Source of the DNA: Ruminococcaceae bacterium KH2T8
GTDB lineage: Bacteria; Bacillota; Clostridia; Saccharofermentanales; Saccharofermentanaceae
Reading direction: 5' to 3'
Assembly (NCBI GenBank): GCA_900111435.1
Contig: FOIY01000002.1
Location: 310,001-374,000 of the forward strand
Length of the DNA stretch: 64,000 nt
Shown: positions 46,407 to 57,238 of the stretch, in pieces
Layout of the letters: each line of letters begins with the position of its first letter
Position numbering within the stretch: the stretch's first letter is position 1
Program-made: the position numbers and the translations under genes
The notes under the pieces: generated by a model
Seen by the model: only the letters and a program-made list of their open reading frames with translations
Databases searched by the model: none
What the model was told of the DNA's origin: nothing

Positions 46407-47100
46407 CCTTTACGGACAAACGGAATCCGTAACCCCAAACCGTAGTGATCTTAGCATCGGAATCGGTAAGCTTCTTACGTAGTCTCTTTACCGTATCATC
46501 GGCAACTCGTGTCTCGATCTCTGTCTCATAGCCCCAGATCTTATCAAGAAGCTCAGCTCTCGGAATAGCTCTGTCGCGGTTTACGATGAGGTAGGAAAGA
46601 AGTGCATATTCATTAGGAGTTAAGGGAAGATCGGTACCCTTGAGAGTTGCTGTCTTTGCCTTTCTGTTGATGCTGATATCAGCATATACGAGATCATCGT
46701 CGGAAGTAGCGGGAAGTGATGTATCACCGGAAGCATCTTCCTGCCTTCTGAATACGGATTTTACCTTGGTAACGAGCTTGATGGGTGAGAAGGGCTTGGT
46801 GAAGTAATCGTCACTTCCGAGGTTCAAGCCTTCGATATAATCGGCATCGGAATCGCGTGCCGTGAGCATGATGATCGGAACATTGCTTATCTTACGAAGT
46901 TCGCTCAAGATAAAGAAACCGTCTCTTCCGGGCATCATGACATCAAGGATGATAAGATCGCACGGATCGGTAATGAACTTCTTCAGGAGATCATCTCCCG
47001 TAGGAAACGCCGTACAGATATAGCCTTCTCTCTCGAGGAATGATTTGAGCAGATTTCTTATATTGTCATCGTCATCGGCAATATATATGAATTTTTCCAT
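46378..47100 (-). CDS. OmpR-family response regulator
   Basis: A 240-residue regulator with a receiver domain (ADDDDNIRNLL, phospho-acceptor Asp53 in LIILDVMMPGRDGF, Thr in MLTARD, Lys in YFTKPFSP). The C-terminal winged helix has LTPNEYALLSYLIVNRDRAI, LLDKIWGYETEIETRVADDTVKRLRKKL and ITTVWGYGFRL. It is translated before and overlaps the sensor kinase, forming a standard two-component pair divergent from galE. Confidence 0.95.
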   Translation of the reverse strand: MEKFIYIADDDDNIRNLLKSFLEREGYICTAFPTGDDLLKKFITDPCDLIILDVMMPGRDGFFILSELRKISNVPIIMLTARDSDADYIEGLNLGSDDYFTKPFSPIKLVTKVKSVFRRQEDASGDTSLPATSDDDLVYADISINRKAKTATLKGTDLPLTPNEYALLSYLIVNRDRAIPRAELLDKIWGYETEIETRVADDTVKRLRKKLTDSDAKITTVWGYGFRLSVKDEDSSDEAK

Positions 47101-47229
47101 GTTTGCAGAATACTCCCTTATATACTAATCATTTTCGTTTGTACTAATTCTATATCATAAACGTTATATACGTGCCTCAAAATGGTGAAAAGTTGAATGA
47201 AATAAACAATTTTGAATTTTGAAACATAT

Positions 47230-47238
47230 TGGTAGAAT
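47230..47238 (+). promoter_or_regulatory. Extended -10 promoter of galE
   Basis: TGG-TAGAAT at 47230-47238 lies 32 bases before the galE start. A -35-like TTGAAT is at 47212 with a short 15-base spacer, so the extended -10 carries the call. Confidence 0.45.
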
Positions 47239-47269
47239 AGATGGAGTGAAAAATAACGGAGGTGCTCAG

Positions 47270-48298
47270 ATGGCTGCAGTTCTTGTTACAGGCGGAATGG
47301 GATTTATCGGTTCTCATACGGTTATTTCTTTATATGAGAACGGTTTTGATGTAGTTATTGCAGATAATCTTGCAAACAGCAAGACAGAAGTATTGAACAG
47401 ACTTGAGACTATCACCGGAAAGAGATTCAAGTTCTATAAAGTAGATTGCTGCGATAAGGAGCAGCTCAGAAAGGTATTCGAAGAAAATGAGATCGACAGC
47501 GTTATCCACTTTGCCGGTCTTAAGGCAGTCGGCGAATCCGTACGCATGCCCCTCGAATATTATTCCAATAATATTAACAGTATGCTCACTGTTGTTGAGC
47601 TTATGAAAGAGTATAACGTCAATAAGCTCGTATTCAGTTCATCCGCAACAGTCTACGGTGAGAGCGAGGACGTTCCTTTTACGGAAGAGAGCCCTCTCGG
47701 CATGTGCACCAATCCCTACGGTTGGACGAAGTGGATGCTCGAGCAGGTTCTCAGAGACTGCGCTAAGGCTTATGACGGACTTAAGGTATGTCTTCTTCGC
47801 TACTTTAATCCCGTCGGCGCACACGAGAGCGGTCTTATCGGAGAAGATCCCAGGGGCATTCCCAACAATCTTTTCCCCTATATCTCCAAGGTCGCTGCAG
47901 GAACTCTCGAGCAGCTTACCATATTCGGAGATGACTACGATACACCGGACGGAACATGTCTTCGTGATTACATCCACGTATGCGATCTTGCAGATGGTCA
48001 TGTAAAAGCTTTGAATTTTGTTGCAACGCATGACGACAGTGTAAGCGTCTTTAATCTTGGAACGGGTAAGGGAACCTCTGTCAAAGAGGCAGTTGCCGCT
48101 TTCGAGAAAGCATGCGGTCACGAGATCAAGCATGTATTCGGACCCAGGCGTGCAGGTGATATTCCCGTATGCTATGCATCGACCGATAAGGCCAGAGAAC
48201 AACTCGGCTTTGTCGCAAAGAGAACTATCGAAGAGATGTGCTCTTCGTGCTGGAACTGGCAAACTAAGAATCCCAACGGGCTTCCCGAGGATTCCTAA
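47270..48298 (+). CDS. galE: UDP-glucose 4-epimerase
   Basis: It interconverts UDP-glucose and UDP-galactose for the Leloir pathway and cell-surface sugars. The 342-residue SDR enzyme has TGGMGFIGSH (NAD motif), IHFAGLKAVGESV, FSSSATVYG and catalytic Tyr150/Lys154 in NPYGWTK. RYFNPVGAHESGLIGEDP is typical of GalE. GGAGG upstream picks the ATG at 47270. It lies 36 bases upstream of an LCP gene, consistent with envelope glycopolymer synthesis. Confidence 0.95.
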   Translation: MAAVLVTGGMGFIGSHTVISLYENGFDVVIADNLANSKTEVLNRLETITGKRFKFYKVDCCDKEQLRKVFEENEIDSVIHFAGLKAVGESVRMPLEYYSNNINSMLTVVELMKEYNVNKLVFSSSATVYGESEDVPFTEESPLGMCTNPYGWTKWMLEQVLRDCAKAYDGLKVCLLRYFNPVGAHESGLIGEDPRGIPNNLFPYISKVAAGTLEQLTIFGDDYDTPDGTCLRDYIHVCDLADGHVKALNFVATHDDSVSVFNLGTGKGTSVKEAVAAFEKACGHEIKHVFGPRRAGDIPVCYASTDKAREQLGFVAKRTIEEMCSSCWNWQTKNPNGLPEDS

Positions 48299-48334
48299 GA
48301 TAAAAAGAAACAGTAAAGGAAGAAAGGGTTATTC

Positions 48335-49774
48335 ATGGATAATAACAACAAAAGACCCGGCGATTTTGAATTTCCGGACAGCAAGAACGGCGAACTCATC
48401 AGTAAGGAACAGCTCGCATCATTAAGAGGATCCGCAAGATCTAATGTTCCTGCCAAGAGACCCGGCAGCAATGCACCCGAGGTCAGATTCCCTCAGGAGA
48501 CATCTCTGGATGCAGCATCAGATGTATCGGGCGATACTATCGCCGTAAACAGCATCAAGAACGAAGTTACTTTCGGTGATGCCAAGAAGGATACTTTCGG
48601 TAAGCCTGCATCAAGACCTGCTCACATCGCCATTAAGGATGAAGCTGATAATGCAGACTTCAAGGATGTAAAGACAAGAAAGAAGAAGCTCAGGAAGAGG
48701 ATCATCCTCGGTGTCGTATTCGGAATCATCGGTATCCTTATCGGCTGTGTCGGATTCCTTCTTTGGTACAAGCATCACATGTATTCCAAGATGAATGTTG
48801 TCGAGACTCAGGGTACTATCGTAGATGAGAGTGGTAATACCGTAAGGATCGCCGATCTTACTCAGCCTACACAGCATGAGATCATTAATGAGGATCATAT
48901 CCATAATTTCCTCCTTATCGGTATTGACTCCAGATCCAGAGGAGCTGAAAGAGGAAACTCCGACGTTAATATGGTCGTATCCGTTGATACTGAAGCCGGT
49001 ACGATCAAGATGATCTCGATCGCTAGAGATACATATGCTCACATCCCCGGCTACAGAGATCAGAAGATCAATGCGGCAATGGCACTCGGCGGCCCCGAGC
49101 TTCTTGAAGCAACCATCGAGCAGTGCCTCAGGATCGATATCGAAGGCTTTGCATATGTAGATTTCTATAACCTTGCAGATGTTATCGATGCAGTAGGAGG
49201 TGTCTATATTGATGCTTCTTCAGCTGAGGTTTATGGTGACCACGGCCTTAACATGTGTCTTGATGAGCTCGGTTACGGTGATCAGGCTGTTAACCAGACA
49301 GGTTATATCTGGGTAAATGGTCGTCAGGCTGTAGCTTACGGTCGAATCAGATACGTAGACAGTGACTACAAGAGATCCGAGAGACAGGTTGAGGTATTGA
49401 GAAGCCTTCTTGATCAGTTCACGGGACTTTCCGCAGCATCTAAGCTTTCTACGATGGGAACTATCCTTGAGATGATCTCAACGAACGTAACCGAGGAAGA
49501 GGCAACATCCTATGTTGTTGATTTCCTTCCCACACTCGGTTCGGATCCTGAGATCCAGTACATACAGCTTCCCATCGAAGGTTGCTACAACAGCGGTATG
49601 TACGGCGGAGAATGGAGCATTAGAGCTAACTGGAATGCCTATATTCCTTTCGTACAGGAATTCTTCTACGGCGAGCAGACTGATTTCGATCCCGTAGATC
49701 CTATCGGCAGCGAGCCTGATCTTGCTTCTTGCCCGACACCCGATACACTTCCCATCGAGGAACTTTTGAGGTAA
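48335..49774 (+). CDS. LytR-CpsA-Psr family glycopolymer transferase (copy 2)
   Basis: A 479-residue LCP protein with a long polar cytoplasmic N-terminus (about 1-120), one membrane helix (about 123-144) and an extracellular LCP domain: FLLIGIDSRSRGAERGNSD, MISIARDTYAHIPG (catalytic-loop Arg), KINAAMALGGPELLEATIEQ, VDFYNLADVIDAVGGV and RIRYVDSDYKRSERQ. A C-terminal extension of about 100 residues follows. A GAAAGGG ribosome site precedes ATG. It is placed with galE, so envelope polymer attachment is likely. It is clearly related to but diverged from the LCP protein at 12856. Confidence 0.93.
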   Translation: MDNNNKRPGDFEFPDSKNGELISKEQLASLRGSARSNVPAKRPGSNAPEVRFPQETSLDAASDVSGDTIAVNSIKNEVTFGDAKKDTFGKPASRPAHIAIKDEADNADFKDVKTRKKKLRKRIILGVVFGIIGILIGCVGFLLWYKHHMYSKMNVVETQGTIVDESGNTVRIADLTQPTQHEIINEDHIHNFLLIGIDSRSRGAERGNSDVNMVVSVDTEAGTIKMISIARDTYAHIPGYRDQKINAAMALGGPELLEATIEQCLRIDIEGFAYVDFYNLADVIDAVGGVYIDASSAEVYGDHGLNMCLDELGYGDQAVNQTGYIWVNGRQAVAYGRIRYVDSDYKRSERQVEVLRSLLDQFTGLSAASKLSTMGTILEMISTNVTEEEATSYVVDFLPTLGSDPEIQYIQLPIEGCYNSGMYGGEWSIRANWNAYIPFVQEFFYGEQTDFDPVDPIGSEPDLASCPTPDTLPIEELLR

Positions 49775-49809
49775 TAGTATGGCATTTTGACTTTTTTTGA
49801 TATTCATTA

Positions 49810-49838
49810 TTGACATAAAAACTAGTCAGAATTATATT
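49810..49838 (+). promoter_or_regulatory. groESL promoter
   Basis: A perfect TTGACA (49810-49815), a 17-base spacer and TATATT (49833-49838). The CIRCE operator begins just downstream. Confidence 0.85.
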
Positions 49839-49845
49839 AGTACTG

Positions 49846-49872
49846 TTGGCACTCGGATATGCTGAGTGCTAA
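49846..49872 (+). promoter_or_regulatory. CIRCE operator (HrcA site)
   Basis: TTGGCACTC-N9-GAGTGCTAA matches the CIRCE consensus TTAGCACTC-N9-GAGTGCTAA with one change. The palindrome extends outward to 16-base arms (49839-49854 and 49864-49879). It covers the expected transcription start, so HrcA repression of groESL is expected; hrcA itself is not in the window. Confidence 0.92.
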
Positions 49873-49904
49873 CAGTACTTTTATTTTGCGTGGAGGCGAT
49901 ATAT

Positions 49905-51829
<1,925 letters not shown>

Positions 51830-51861
51830 TAAAGTAGTACTGTAAACAGTTTATTCATTTC

Positions 51862-51893
51862 AGGTCGCTCTCTTTTAGAGGGCGACCTTTTAA
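51862..51893 (+). terminator. groESL terminator
   Basis: An 11-base-pair stem AGGTCGCTCTC/GAGGGCGACCT (one G-T pair) with loop TTTTA, followed by TTTAATTT. Confidence 0.88.
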
Positions 51894-51927
51894 TTTCGCT
51901 GAGAAAAGTGCATTATACGGCACTTTA

Positions 51928-51936
51928 TGGTAAAAT
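51928..51936 (+). promoter_or_regulatory. Extended -10 promoter of ymdB
   Basis: TGG-TAAAAT lies 30 bases before the start. A 7-base inverted repeat AAAGTGC/GCACTTT (51905-51926) surrounds the -35 position and could be an operator. Confidence 0.45.
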
Positions 51937-51966
51937 TTAACGTCAAACAATTGGAGGAATGGCTTT

Positions 51967-52746
51967 TTGAGGATCTGTTTCATAGGTGATATCGTTGCGT
52001 TACCGGGCAGGAGGATTATCGAGAATATCCTTCCTGAGTTTCTCCGTACCAATAATATCGATATCTGTATCGCAAATGCCGAGAATGCCGCTAACGGTCT
52101 CGGTGTATCCAATAAGATCTGCGATGCACTCTTTAAAGTCGGTGTTGACTGTATCACACTAGGTAATCACACTTTCTCCAATCATGATTTCCTCTACCAT
52201 ATCGATCATTACGATAATGTCGTCAGGCCTTCTAACGTCAGTGACAAGTGGCCCGGCAAGGATTATGCGATCATCACGAAGGGAAATAATAAGCTTGGTG
52301 TAATAAATCTTGAAGGCCAGGTGGATATTGCTCCAATCGGTTGTGATCCTTATGGTAAGGCAGATGAGCTGATCGATGTACTTAAGAGCCAGGGCGTAAA
52401 CAGCATCTTTATCGATTTTCACGCTGAGGCTACGAGCGAGAAGAATGCTTTCGGATATCATTGTGCAGGCAGAGCGTCGGTCGTAGCAGGTACTCATACT
52501 CATGTTCAGACCGCAGATAACAGGATACTTAAAGGCTATACCGGATTTATTACCGATGCAGGTATGACCGGATGCTACGAGTCCGTTATAGGAATGGACA
52601 TAGATTGTTCGCTTAAAAGACTCAAGGATAAGCTCCCCGGCAGGTATGAAGCAGCTGTCGGCGATGCTTTTATGTGCGGAGTGATCGCAGATATTGAAGA
52701 GGACGGCAGATGTTCCTCGATAACCAGATTTTGTGAATATGAATAA
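51967..52746 (+). CDS. ymdB: YmdB-family metallophosphoesterase
   Basis: A 259-residue phosphodiesterase of the YmdB family. In Bacillus it hydrolyses cyclic nucleotides and affects biofilm and motility gene expression together with RNase Y. Metal-site motifs are FIGDIVALPGR, NAENAANGLG, TLGNHTFSN, FIDFHAEATSEK and VVAGTHTHVQTAD. The start is TTG, nine bases after GGAGG; the nearby ATG at 51959 hits a stop after three codons. Confidence 0.92.
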   Translation: MRICFIGDIVALPGRRIIENILPEFLRTNNIDICIANAENAANGLGVSNKICDALFKVGVDCITLGNHTFSNHDFLYHIDHYDNVVRPSNVSDKWPGKDYAIITKGNNKLGVINLEGQVDIAPIGCDPYGKADELIDVLKSQGVNSIFIDFHAEATSEKNAFGYHCAGRASVVAGTHTHVQTADNRILKGYTGFITDAGMTGCYESVIGMDIDCSLKRLKDKLPGRYEAAVGDAFMCGVIADIEEDGRCSSITRFCEYE

Positions 52747-52757
52747 GGGGCAGGATA

Positions 52758-53309
52758 ATGGATAATAATCAGAAAAAGAAACTTTCGATCTTCACTATAC
52801 TGGCTGTTTTGCTGGTTGTAGTTGATTTTGCAAGTAAAAAGGCGATAGTAAGCAGATTCGAGCTTTACGAGCAAAAGGTCTTCGTAAACGGATTCTTTTC
52901 TTTCTTCTATGTAAGGAATACAGGCAGCGCATTCAGTTTCCTTGCGGATAAGGGATGGGGTATATATGTACTTACCGTGATCTCACTTATCATGTCCGTC
53001 ATCTTGTATTATGTGCTCATAAAAGCCGTTAAGCTCAACGATAATATCACCTGTGTTGCTATCTCGCTCTTTATCGCAGGTGCAGTCGGAAACCTTATTG
53101 ACAGGGCTGCTTATAAGTCTGTAGTCGATTTCATCAGATTTGATTTCGGAAGCTATACTTTCCCGATATTTAATATCGCTGACATCTGTGCCGTTGTAGC
53201 TACGATACTTCTTATGGGTATCATCATCTTCGGCAAGGGAAAGATGGAACGACTCCTTGATTCATTCTCAAAGGAGAAGCAAACGGAGGTAAAGGCTGAT
53301 GCTGCTTGA
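52758..53309 (+). CDS. lspA: Lipoprotein signal peptidase (signal peptidase II)
   Basis: It cleaves prolipoproteins after lipidation. The 183-residue protein has four membrane helices, VRNTGSAFSFL and the catalytic aspartates Asp115 (GAVGNLIDR) and Asp142 (FPIFNIADI). It would process the lipoproteins at 11375 and 31812. It overlaps the following rluD gene by 11 bases, a common pairing. Confidence 0.95.
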   Translation: MDNNQKKKLSIFTILAVLLVVVDFASKKAIVSRFELYEQKVFVNGFFSFFYVRNTGSAFSFLADKGWGIYVLTVISLIMSVILYYVLIKAVKLNDNITCVAISLFIAGAVGNLIDRAAYKSVVDFIRFDFGSYTFPIFNIADICAVVATILLMGIIIFGKGKMERLLDSFSKEKQTEVKADAA

Positions 53310-54210
53310 GTTTATCTGTAACGAAAACGGTTCAAGACTCGATACCTTTATCAGTAATTCCGCAGAAGGTTCTTATACCAGATCTTACTTTTCGGGCCTG
53401 ATCTCAGACGGTAAGGTTACGGTAAACGGCAAGGTCATCACTAAGAACGGCTATAAGCTCTCTGACGGAGACAAAGTTACGGTCGACATACCTCCCGTCG
53501 TAGATACTGATACCAGGCCTGAGGATATTCCTCTTGATGTCGTATATGAAGACGATGACCTCATAATCATAAATAAGCCTCAGGGCATGGTAGTTCATCC
53601 TGCTGCCGGCCATCATGAAGGAACTCTCGTAAATGCTCTTCTTGCTCATTGTGACGGCAGGCTCTCGGATATCAACGGCGTAATAAGACCAGGTATCGTT
53701 CACAGGATCGATAAAGATACTTCAGGTCTGATGGTAGCTGTCAAGAATAACGAGACTCACGTTAAGATGGCGGAGATGATCGCACGCCATGAAGTCGTAA
53801 GACAGTATAGAGCAGTAGTATACGGAGTCATTTCCCATGATAAGGGAACTATAGACGCTCCAATCGGCAGGGCTAACGGTGACAGGAGAAAGATGGTAGT
53901 AACCGAGAACGGAAAGCCTTCGATCACGCATTTTGAGGTAGTCAACAGATATACGGAAGCTACAGATCTTAAGCTCCTTCTCGAAACGGGAAGAACGCAT
54001 CAGATCAGATCTCATATGACTTATATCGGACATCCGGTCGTTGCTGATCCTCTCTATGCGCCTCGCCGTAAGACTTACGGACTTATCGGCCAGTGCCTTC
54101 ACAGCCAGACGATAGAATTCGATCACCCGAGGACAGGGGAGAGGATCTCATTCTCGAGTGATATACCTCAGTACTATAAAGACTTGCTCGATAAGCTTGT
54201 CTTGCTGTGA
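53299..54210 (+). CDS. rluD: RluD-family 23S rRNA pseudouridine synthase (copy 2)
   Basis: A 303-residue RluA/RluD synthase. The S4 domain (RLDTFISNSAEGSYTRSYFSGLI) is followed by IINKPQGMVVHPAAGH, the catalytic HRIDKDTSGLMVAVKN (Asp138), LETGRTHQIRSHM and GHPVVADPLYAPRRKTYG. Position after lspA and sequence favour the RluD group, which modifies helix 69 of 23S rRNA. Confidence 0.93.
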   Translation: MLLEFICNENGSRLDTFISNSAEGSYTRSYFSGLISDGKVTVNGKVITKNGYKLSDGDKVTVDIPPVVDTDTRPEDIPLDVVYEDDDLIIINKPQGMVVHPAAGHHEGTLVNALLAHCDGRLSDINGVIRPGIVHRIDKDTSGLMVAVKNNETHVKMAEMIARHEVVRQYRAVVYGVISHDKGTIDAPIGRANGDRRKMVVTENGKPSITHFEVVNRYTEATDLKLLLETGRTHQIRSHMTYIGHPVVADPLYAPRRKTYGLIGQCLHSQTIEFDHPRTGERISFSSDIPQYYKDLLDKLVLL

Positions 54211-54214
54211 TATA

Positions 54215-54223
54215 TGGTAAAAT
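54215..54223 (+). promoter_or_regulatory. Extended -10 immediately before phoH
   Basis: TGG-TAAAAT ends seven bases before the phoH ATG at 54231, so a transcript starting at the normal distance would begin at the start codon. The -35 region is poor. Confidence 0.4.
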
Positions 54224-54230
54224 AGTAGCA

Positions 54231-55178
54231 ATGGAAGAACGTGTGGGAAGTACAAATATCAAGGATATCTCTGCCGGCGGCCTGATCGATAGGGTTGCCG
54301 AAGCGTTTAACGTGCAGGCTGAGATCGACGGCGATTGCGTTGTCCTTACAGGAGACGACAATCTGGATCTTACTCGCGCTTCTTCTTCCGTTTCAGCCAT
54401 GGCTGAGCTCTCTAAGAGCGGAGATGTTGATTCCAGACTTACCGATTACATCATCTATCTTGCTAAGACTAATGGTCTTCGTGAGTTTTTGCGCGTAGGC
54501 GATGAAGTCATCTATACGACTCCTTCGGGACGTCCTATCAAGGCTAAGACATTAGGTCAGAGATTCTATACGGATGCTCTTACGAGAAATGAGCTCGTTA
54601 TATGCAGCGGCCCTGCCGGTTCAGGAAAGACTTTCCTCGGCGTTGCCATGGCCGTTAAGGCATTCAGGAACAAAGAAGTCTCCAGGATAATACTTACCAG
54701 GCCCGCAGTAGAAGCAGGTGAGAGGCTCGGATTCCTCCCGGGTGATATCGAGGAGAAGGTCAATCCGTATATGCGTCCTATCTATGACGCACTTTCTGTA
54801 CTGCTCGGACAGGAGATGTTTGACAGATATTATGAGAAAGGCCTTATTGAGGTATCTCCTCTTGCATTTATGCGAGGAAGAAATCTCGATGACGCCTTTG
54901 TGCTCTTAGATGAAGCACAGAATACGACCGCAGAGCAGATGAAGATGTTCCTTACGAGACTCGGACTTAACTGCCGTGCCTGCGTCTGCGGTGACTTTAC
55001 ACAGATAGATCTGCCGAGAGGCATGACAAGCGGTCTTTATGACTGCATGAAGATACTTGAGGGAGTGGAAGGCGTCAGCATCGTATCGCTGAAGAACGCG
55101 GATATCGTCAGGAATCCTCTCGTTCAGAGGATCGTAGCGGCTTATGATGCTGCCGAAGAGGGGGAGAGAAAGATATGA
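54231..55178 (+). CDS. phoH: PhoH-family ATPase
   Basis: A 315-residue cytoplasmic ATPase of the PhoH/YbeZ family, linked to ribosome and RNA maturation with YbeY. The N-terminal KH-like region is followed by Walker A CSGPAGSGKTFLGVAMAVKA (GPAGSGKT 127-134), ILTRPAVEAGERLGFLPGD and Walker B AFVLLDEAQNTTAEQMKMFLTR. No ribosome site precedes the ATG at 54231; GTG at 54207 would add eight residues. It overlaps pgpH by four bases, and ybeY follows. Confidence 0.93.
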   Translation: MEERVGSTNIKDISAGGLIDRVAEAFNVQAEIDGDCVVLTGDDNLDLTRASSSVSAMAELSKSGDVDSRLTDYIIYLAKTNGLREFLRVGDEVIYTTPSGRPIKAKTLGQRFYTDALTRNELVICSGPAGSGKTFLGVAMAVKAFRNKEVSRIILTRPAVEAGERLGFLPGDIEEKVNPYMRPIYDALSVLLGQEMFDRYYEKGLIEVSPLAFMRGRNLDDAFVLLDEAQNTTAEQMKMFLTRLGLNCRACVCGDFTQIDLPRGMTSGLYDCMKILEGVEGVSIVSLKNADIVRNPLVQRIVAAYDAAEEGERKI

Positions 55179-57238
55179 AGCGCAGCTTCGGAATAAGATT
55201 CCAGCAGATAATGATATTGATATTGACGACGCTCATTATCATCCTGATCGTTTTCTACGGTTACAGGCCTGTAAGTTATAACCTTTCGGTAGGTTCAGTC
55301 TGTAATACGGATATCTATGCACCCAGAAGCTTTGTTGATACATACCAGACCGAATATAATGCAATACTTGCAAGAAGTTCCGTTAGGGCAATAGAGATCA
55401 GATCGGACAGCATGTCTGATGAGAATATCGAAACAGTACAGAATTTCTTTACTCTCGTAAGACAGACTCGTGAACTCAGGATCGGTGAGGACGGTCTGCC
55501 CGTCGAGAACTTTGACGAGGAATATAACTCTCTTAAGACTAATCTCGAGACTTTAGTCGGAGTAGTTCCCAGTGATAATGACCTTCATACGTTCATGTCG
55601 ATGAGCTCATCCGCATTTAATCTTATCGAGGACAGATGTGTCAGCATCTCCGAGATCATCATGATGGATAATGTTAATACAGATTCATTAAGTGATGCCA
55701 TAGATACGCAGGTGAATTCTTTCGCAGAGACTAATCCTTCATATGCATCATATGGAAGCTCAATGGAGAATATCCTTAACCTTCTCCTGACTCCGAATAC
55801 CATCTATGATGCTGATGCTACTGCTCAGGCTGCTGAAAATGCGTATCTTACGGCTCAGAATGATCCGGTCATCGTCGATAAGGGTACTAAGATCATAAGC
55901 TCCGGCGAAGTTATCACTGAGCATACATATCAGAACCTCGTTGATCTTGAGCTCATTAGAAATGAATCTTTTGATGCGATAATACTTTCCAGGATCGCGG
56001 TATATGAAGTTGCCATAGCTCTCGTAATGACAGTCTATATGCTCACGATGCATAAGAATGACTTTAACGACATGAGGATCACATATGCTCTTGTCGTTAC
56101 ATTTATCATTCCCATCGCGGCATCAGTTTATCTGGCAGATATGTCTACGCTTATTATCGCAACCCTATTCTTTACAACGATATGTGCTTCCTATCTGGGA
56201 ATCTCAGCCGGCATAATCCTGTCTTTGGCCGAGATGCTCATGATGTGGCCGCTTTATAATTTCGATTCCGAGTTCATCCTGGTAAGCGTTGTAGGTATCG
56301 TCATCTGCTCGACTTGGGCAGGTAATAAGAAGCACACCTATAACAGTGCATCGCAGATCATCATGCCGGCCCTTTTCAGCCTGCTCGCAGCATTCTGCTA
56401 TAACTGGCTCCTCGGTGCCACCAAGAGTGTATTTATCGAATCACTCGTATGGACCGGGGTATCCGCAGCATTCTCGATAATCATCGCGATCGGTCTTATG
56501 CCTATCTATGATCTCGTATCGAATTCGGTGTCTCCCGTAAGGCTCATCGAGCTCTCACAGCCCGGTCATCCTTTGCTCAAGAAGCTCTTCATCGAAGCAT
56601 CCGGTACTTATCATCATTCGATGATGGTTGCAAATCTTGCCGACTCAGCTGCCGAAGCCATAGGTGCCGACGCACTTCTTTGTAAAGTTGCCGCTTACTA
56701 TCACGATATCGGTAAACTAGAGAATCCCAAGTACTTTACCGAGAATCAGGCAGAAGGCGTTAATCCTCATGATGACATCTCTATCGAGGAGAGTGTAGCG
56801 ATCCTTACAAAACATCCCGAGGACGGTGTTAAGCTCGCTCATAAGTACAGACTTCCGGATTCTATCGTAAAGATAATCGATGAGCATCACGGTACGACTT
56901 ATCCCGGATATTTCTACAACAAAGCAGTAAAGCTCGCAGAAGAGACAGGCGCTCCTGCTCCCGATGTCGAGAAGTTCAAATACAGAGGTCATATTCCTTC
57001 ATCCAAGGAATCTGCAGTAGTCATGATCGCAGATACATGTGAGGCTGCTATCAGATCCATGAAGCTCGAAGACCTCGATTCCATCGAATCCTGCATCAGA
57101 AAGCTCATCAAGGCTAAGATAGATCAGGATCAGCTCATTGCATCAGGCCTTTCTTTCGACGATATCGAGAAGATCATCGTCGCTTTTAAGCAGGTTTATG
57201 CAGGAGTCTTCCACGAAAGGATACAGTACCCCGAATGA
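55175..57238 (+). CDS. pgpH: Cyclic di-AMP phosphodiesterase PgpH (7TM-HD)
   Basis: A 687-residue membrane HD-domain protein. One N-terminal helix precedes an extracellular 7TMR-HD-type domain (about 40-265). Seven helices (about 270-450) lead to the cytoplasmic HD domain with HPLLKKLFIEASGTYHHSMMVANL, the His510-Asp511 pair (AAYYHDIGK), IIDEHHGTTYPGYFY and ADTCEAAIRSM. Family members (Listeria PgpH) hydrolyse cyclic di-AMP. Its place between phoH and ybeY is conserved in Bacillota. It overlaps both neighbours by four bases. Confidence 0.95.
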   Translation: MKRSFGIRFQQIMILILTTLIIILIVFYGYRPVSYNLSVGSVCNTDIYAPRSFVDTYQTEYNAILARSSVRAIEIRSDSMSDENIETVQNFFTLVRQTRELRIGEDGLPVENFDEEYNSLKTNLETLVGVVPSDNDLHTFMSMSSSAFNLIEDRCVSISEIIMMDNVNTDSLSDAIDTQVNSFAETNPSYASYGSSMENILNLLLTPNTIYDADATAQAAENAYLTAQNDPVIVDKGTKIISSGEVITEHTYQNLVDLELIRNESFDAIILSRIAVYEVAIALVMTVYMLTMHKNDFNDMRITYALVVTFIIPIAASVYLADMSTLIIATLFFTTICASYLGISAGIILSLAEMLMMWPLYNFDSEFILVSVVGIVICSTWAGNKKHTYNSASQIIMPALFSLLAAFCYNWLLGATKSVFIESLVWTGVSAAFSIIIAIGLMPIYDLVSNSVSPVRLIELSQPGHPLLKKLFIEASGTYHHSMMVANLADSAAEAIGADALLCKVAAYYHDIGKLENPKYFTENQAEGVNPHDDISIEESVAILTKHPEDGVKLAHKYRLPDSIVKIIDEHHGTTYPGYFYNKAVKLAEETGAPAPDVEKFKYRGHIPSSKESAVVMIADTCEAAIRSMKLEDLDSIESCIRKLIKAKIDQDQLIASGLSFDDIEKIIVAFKQVYAGVFHERIQYPE

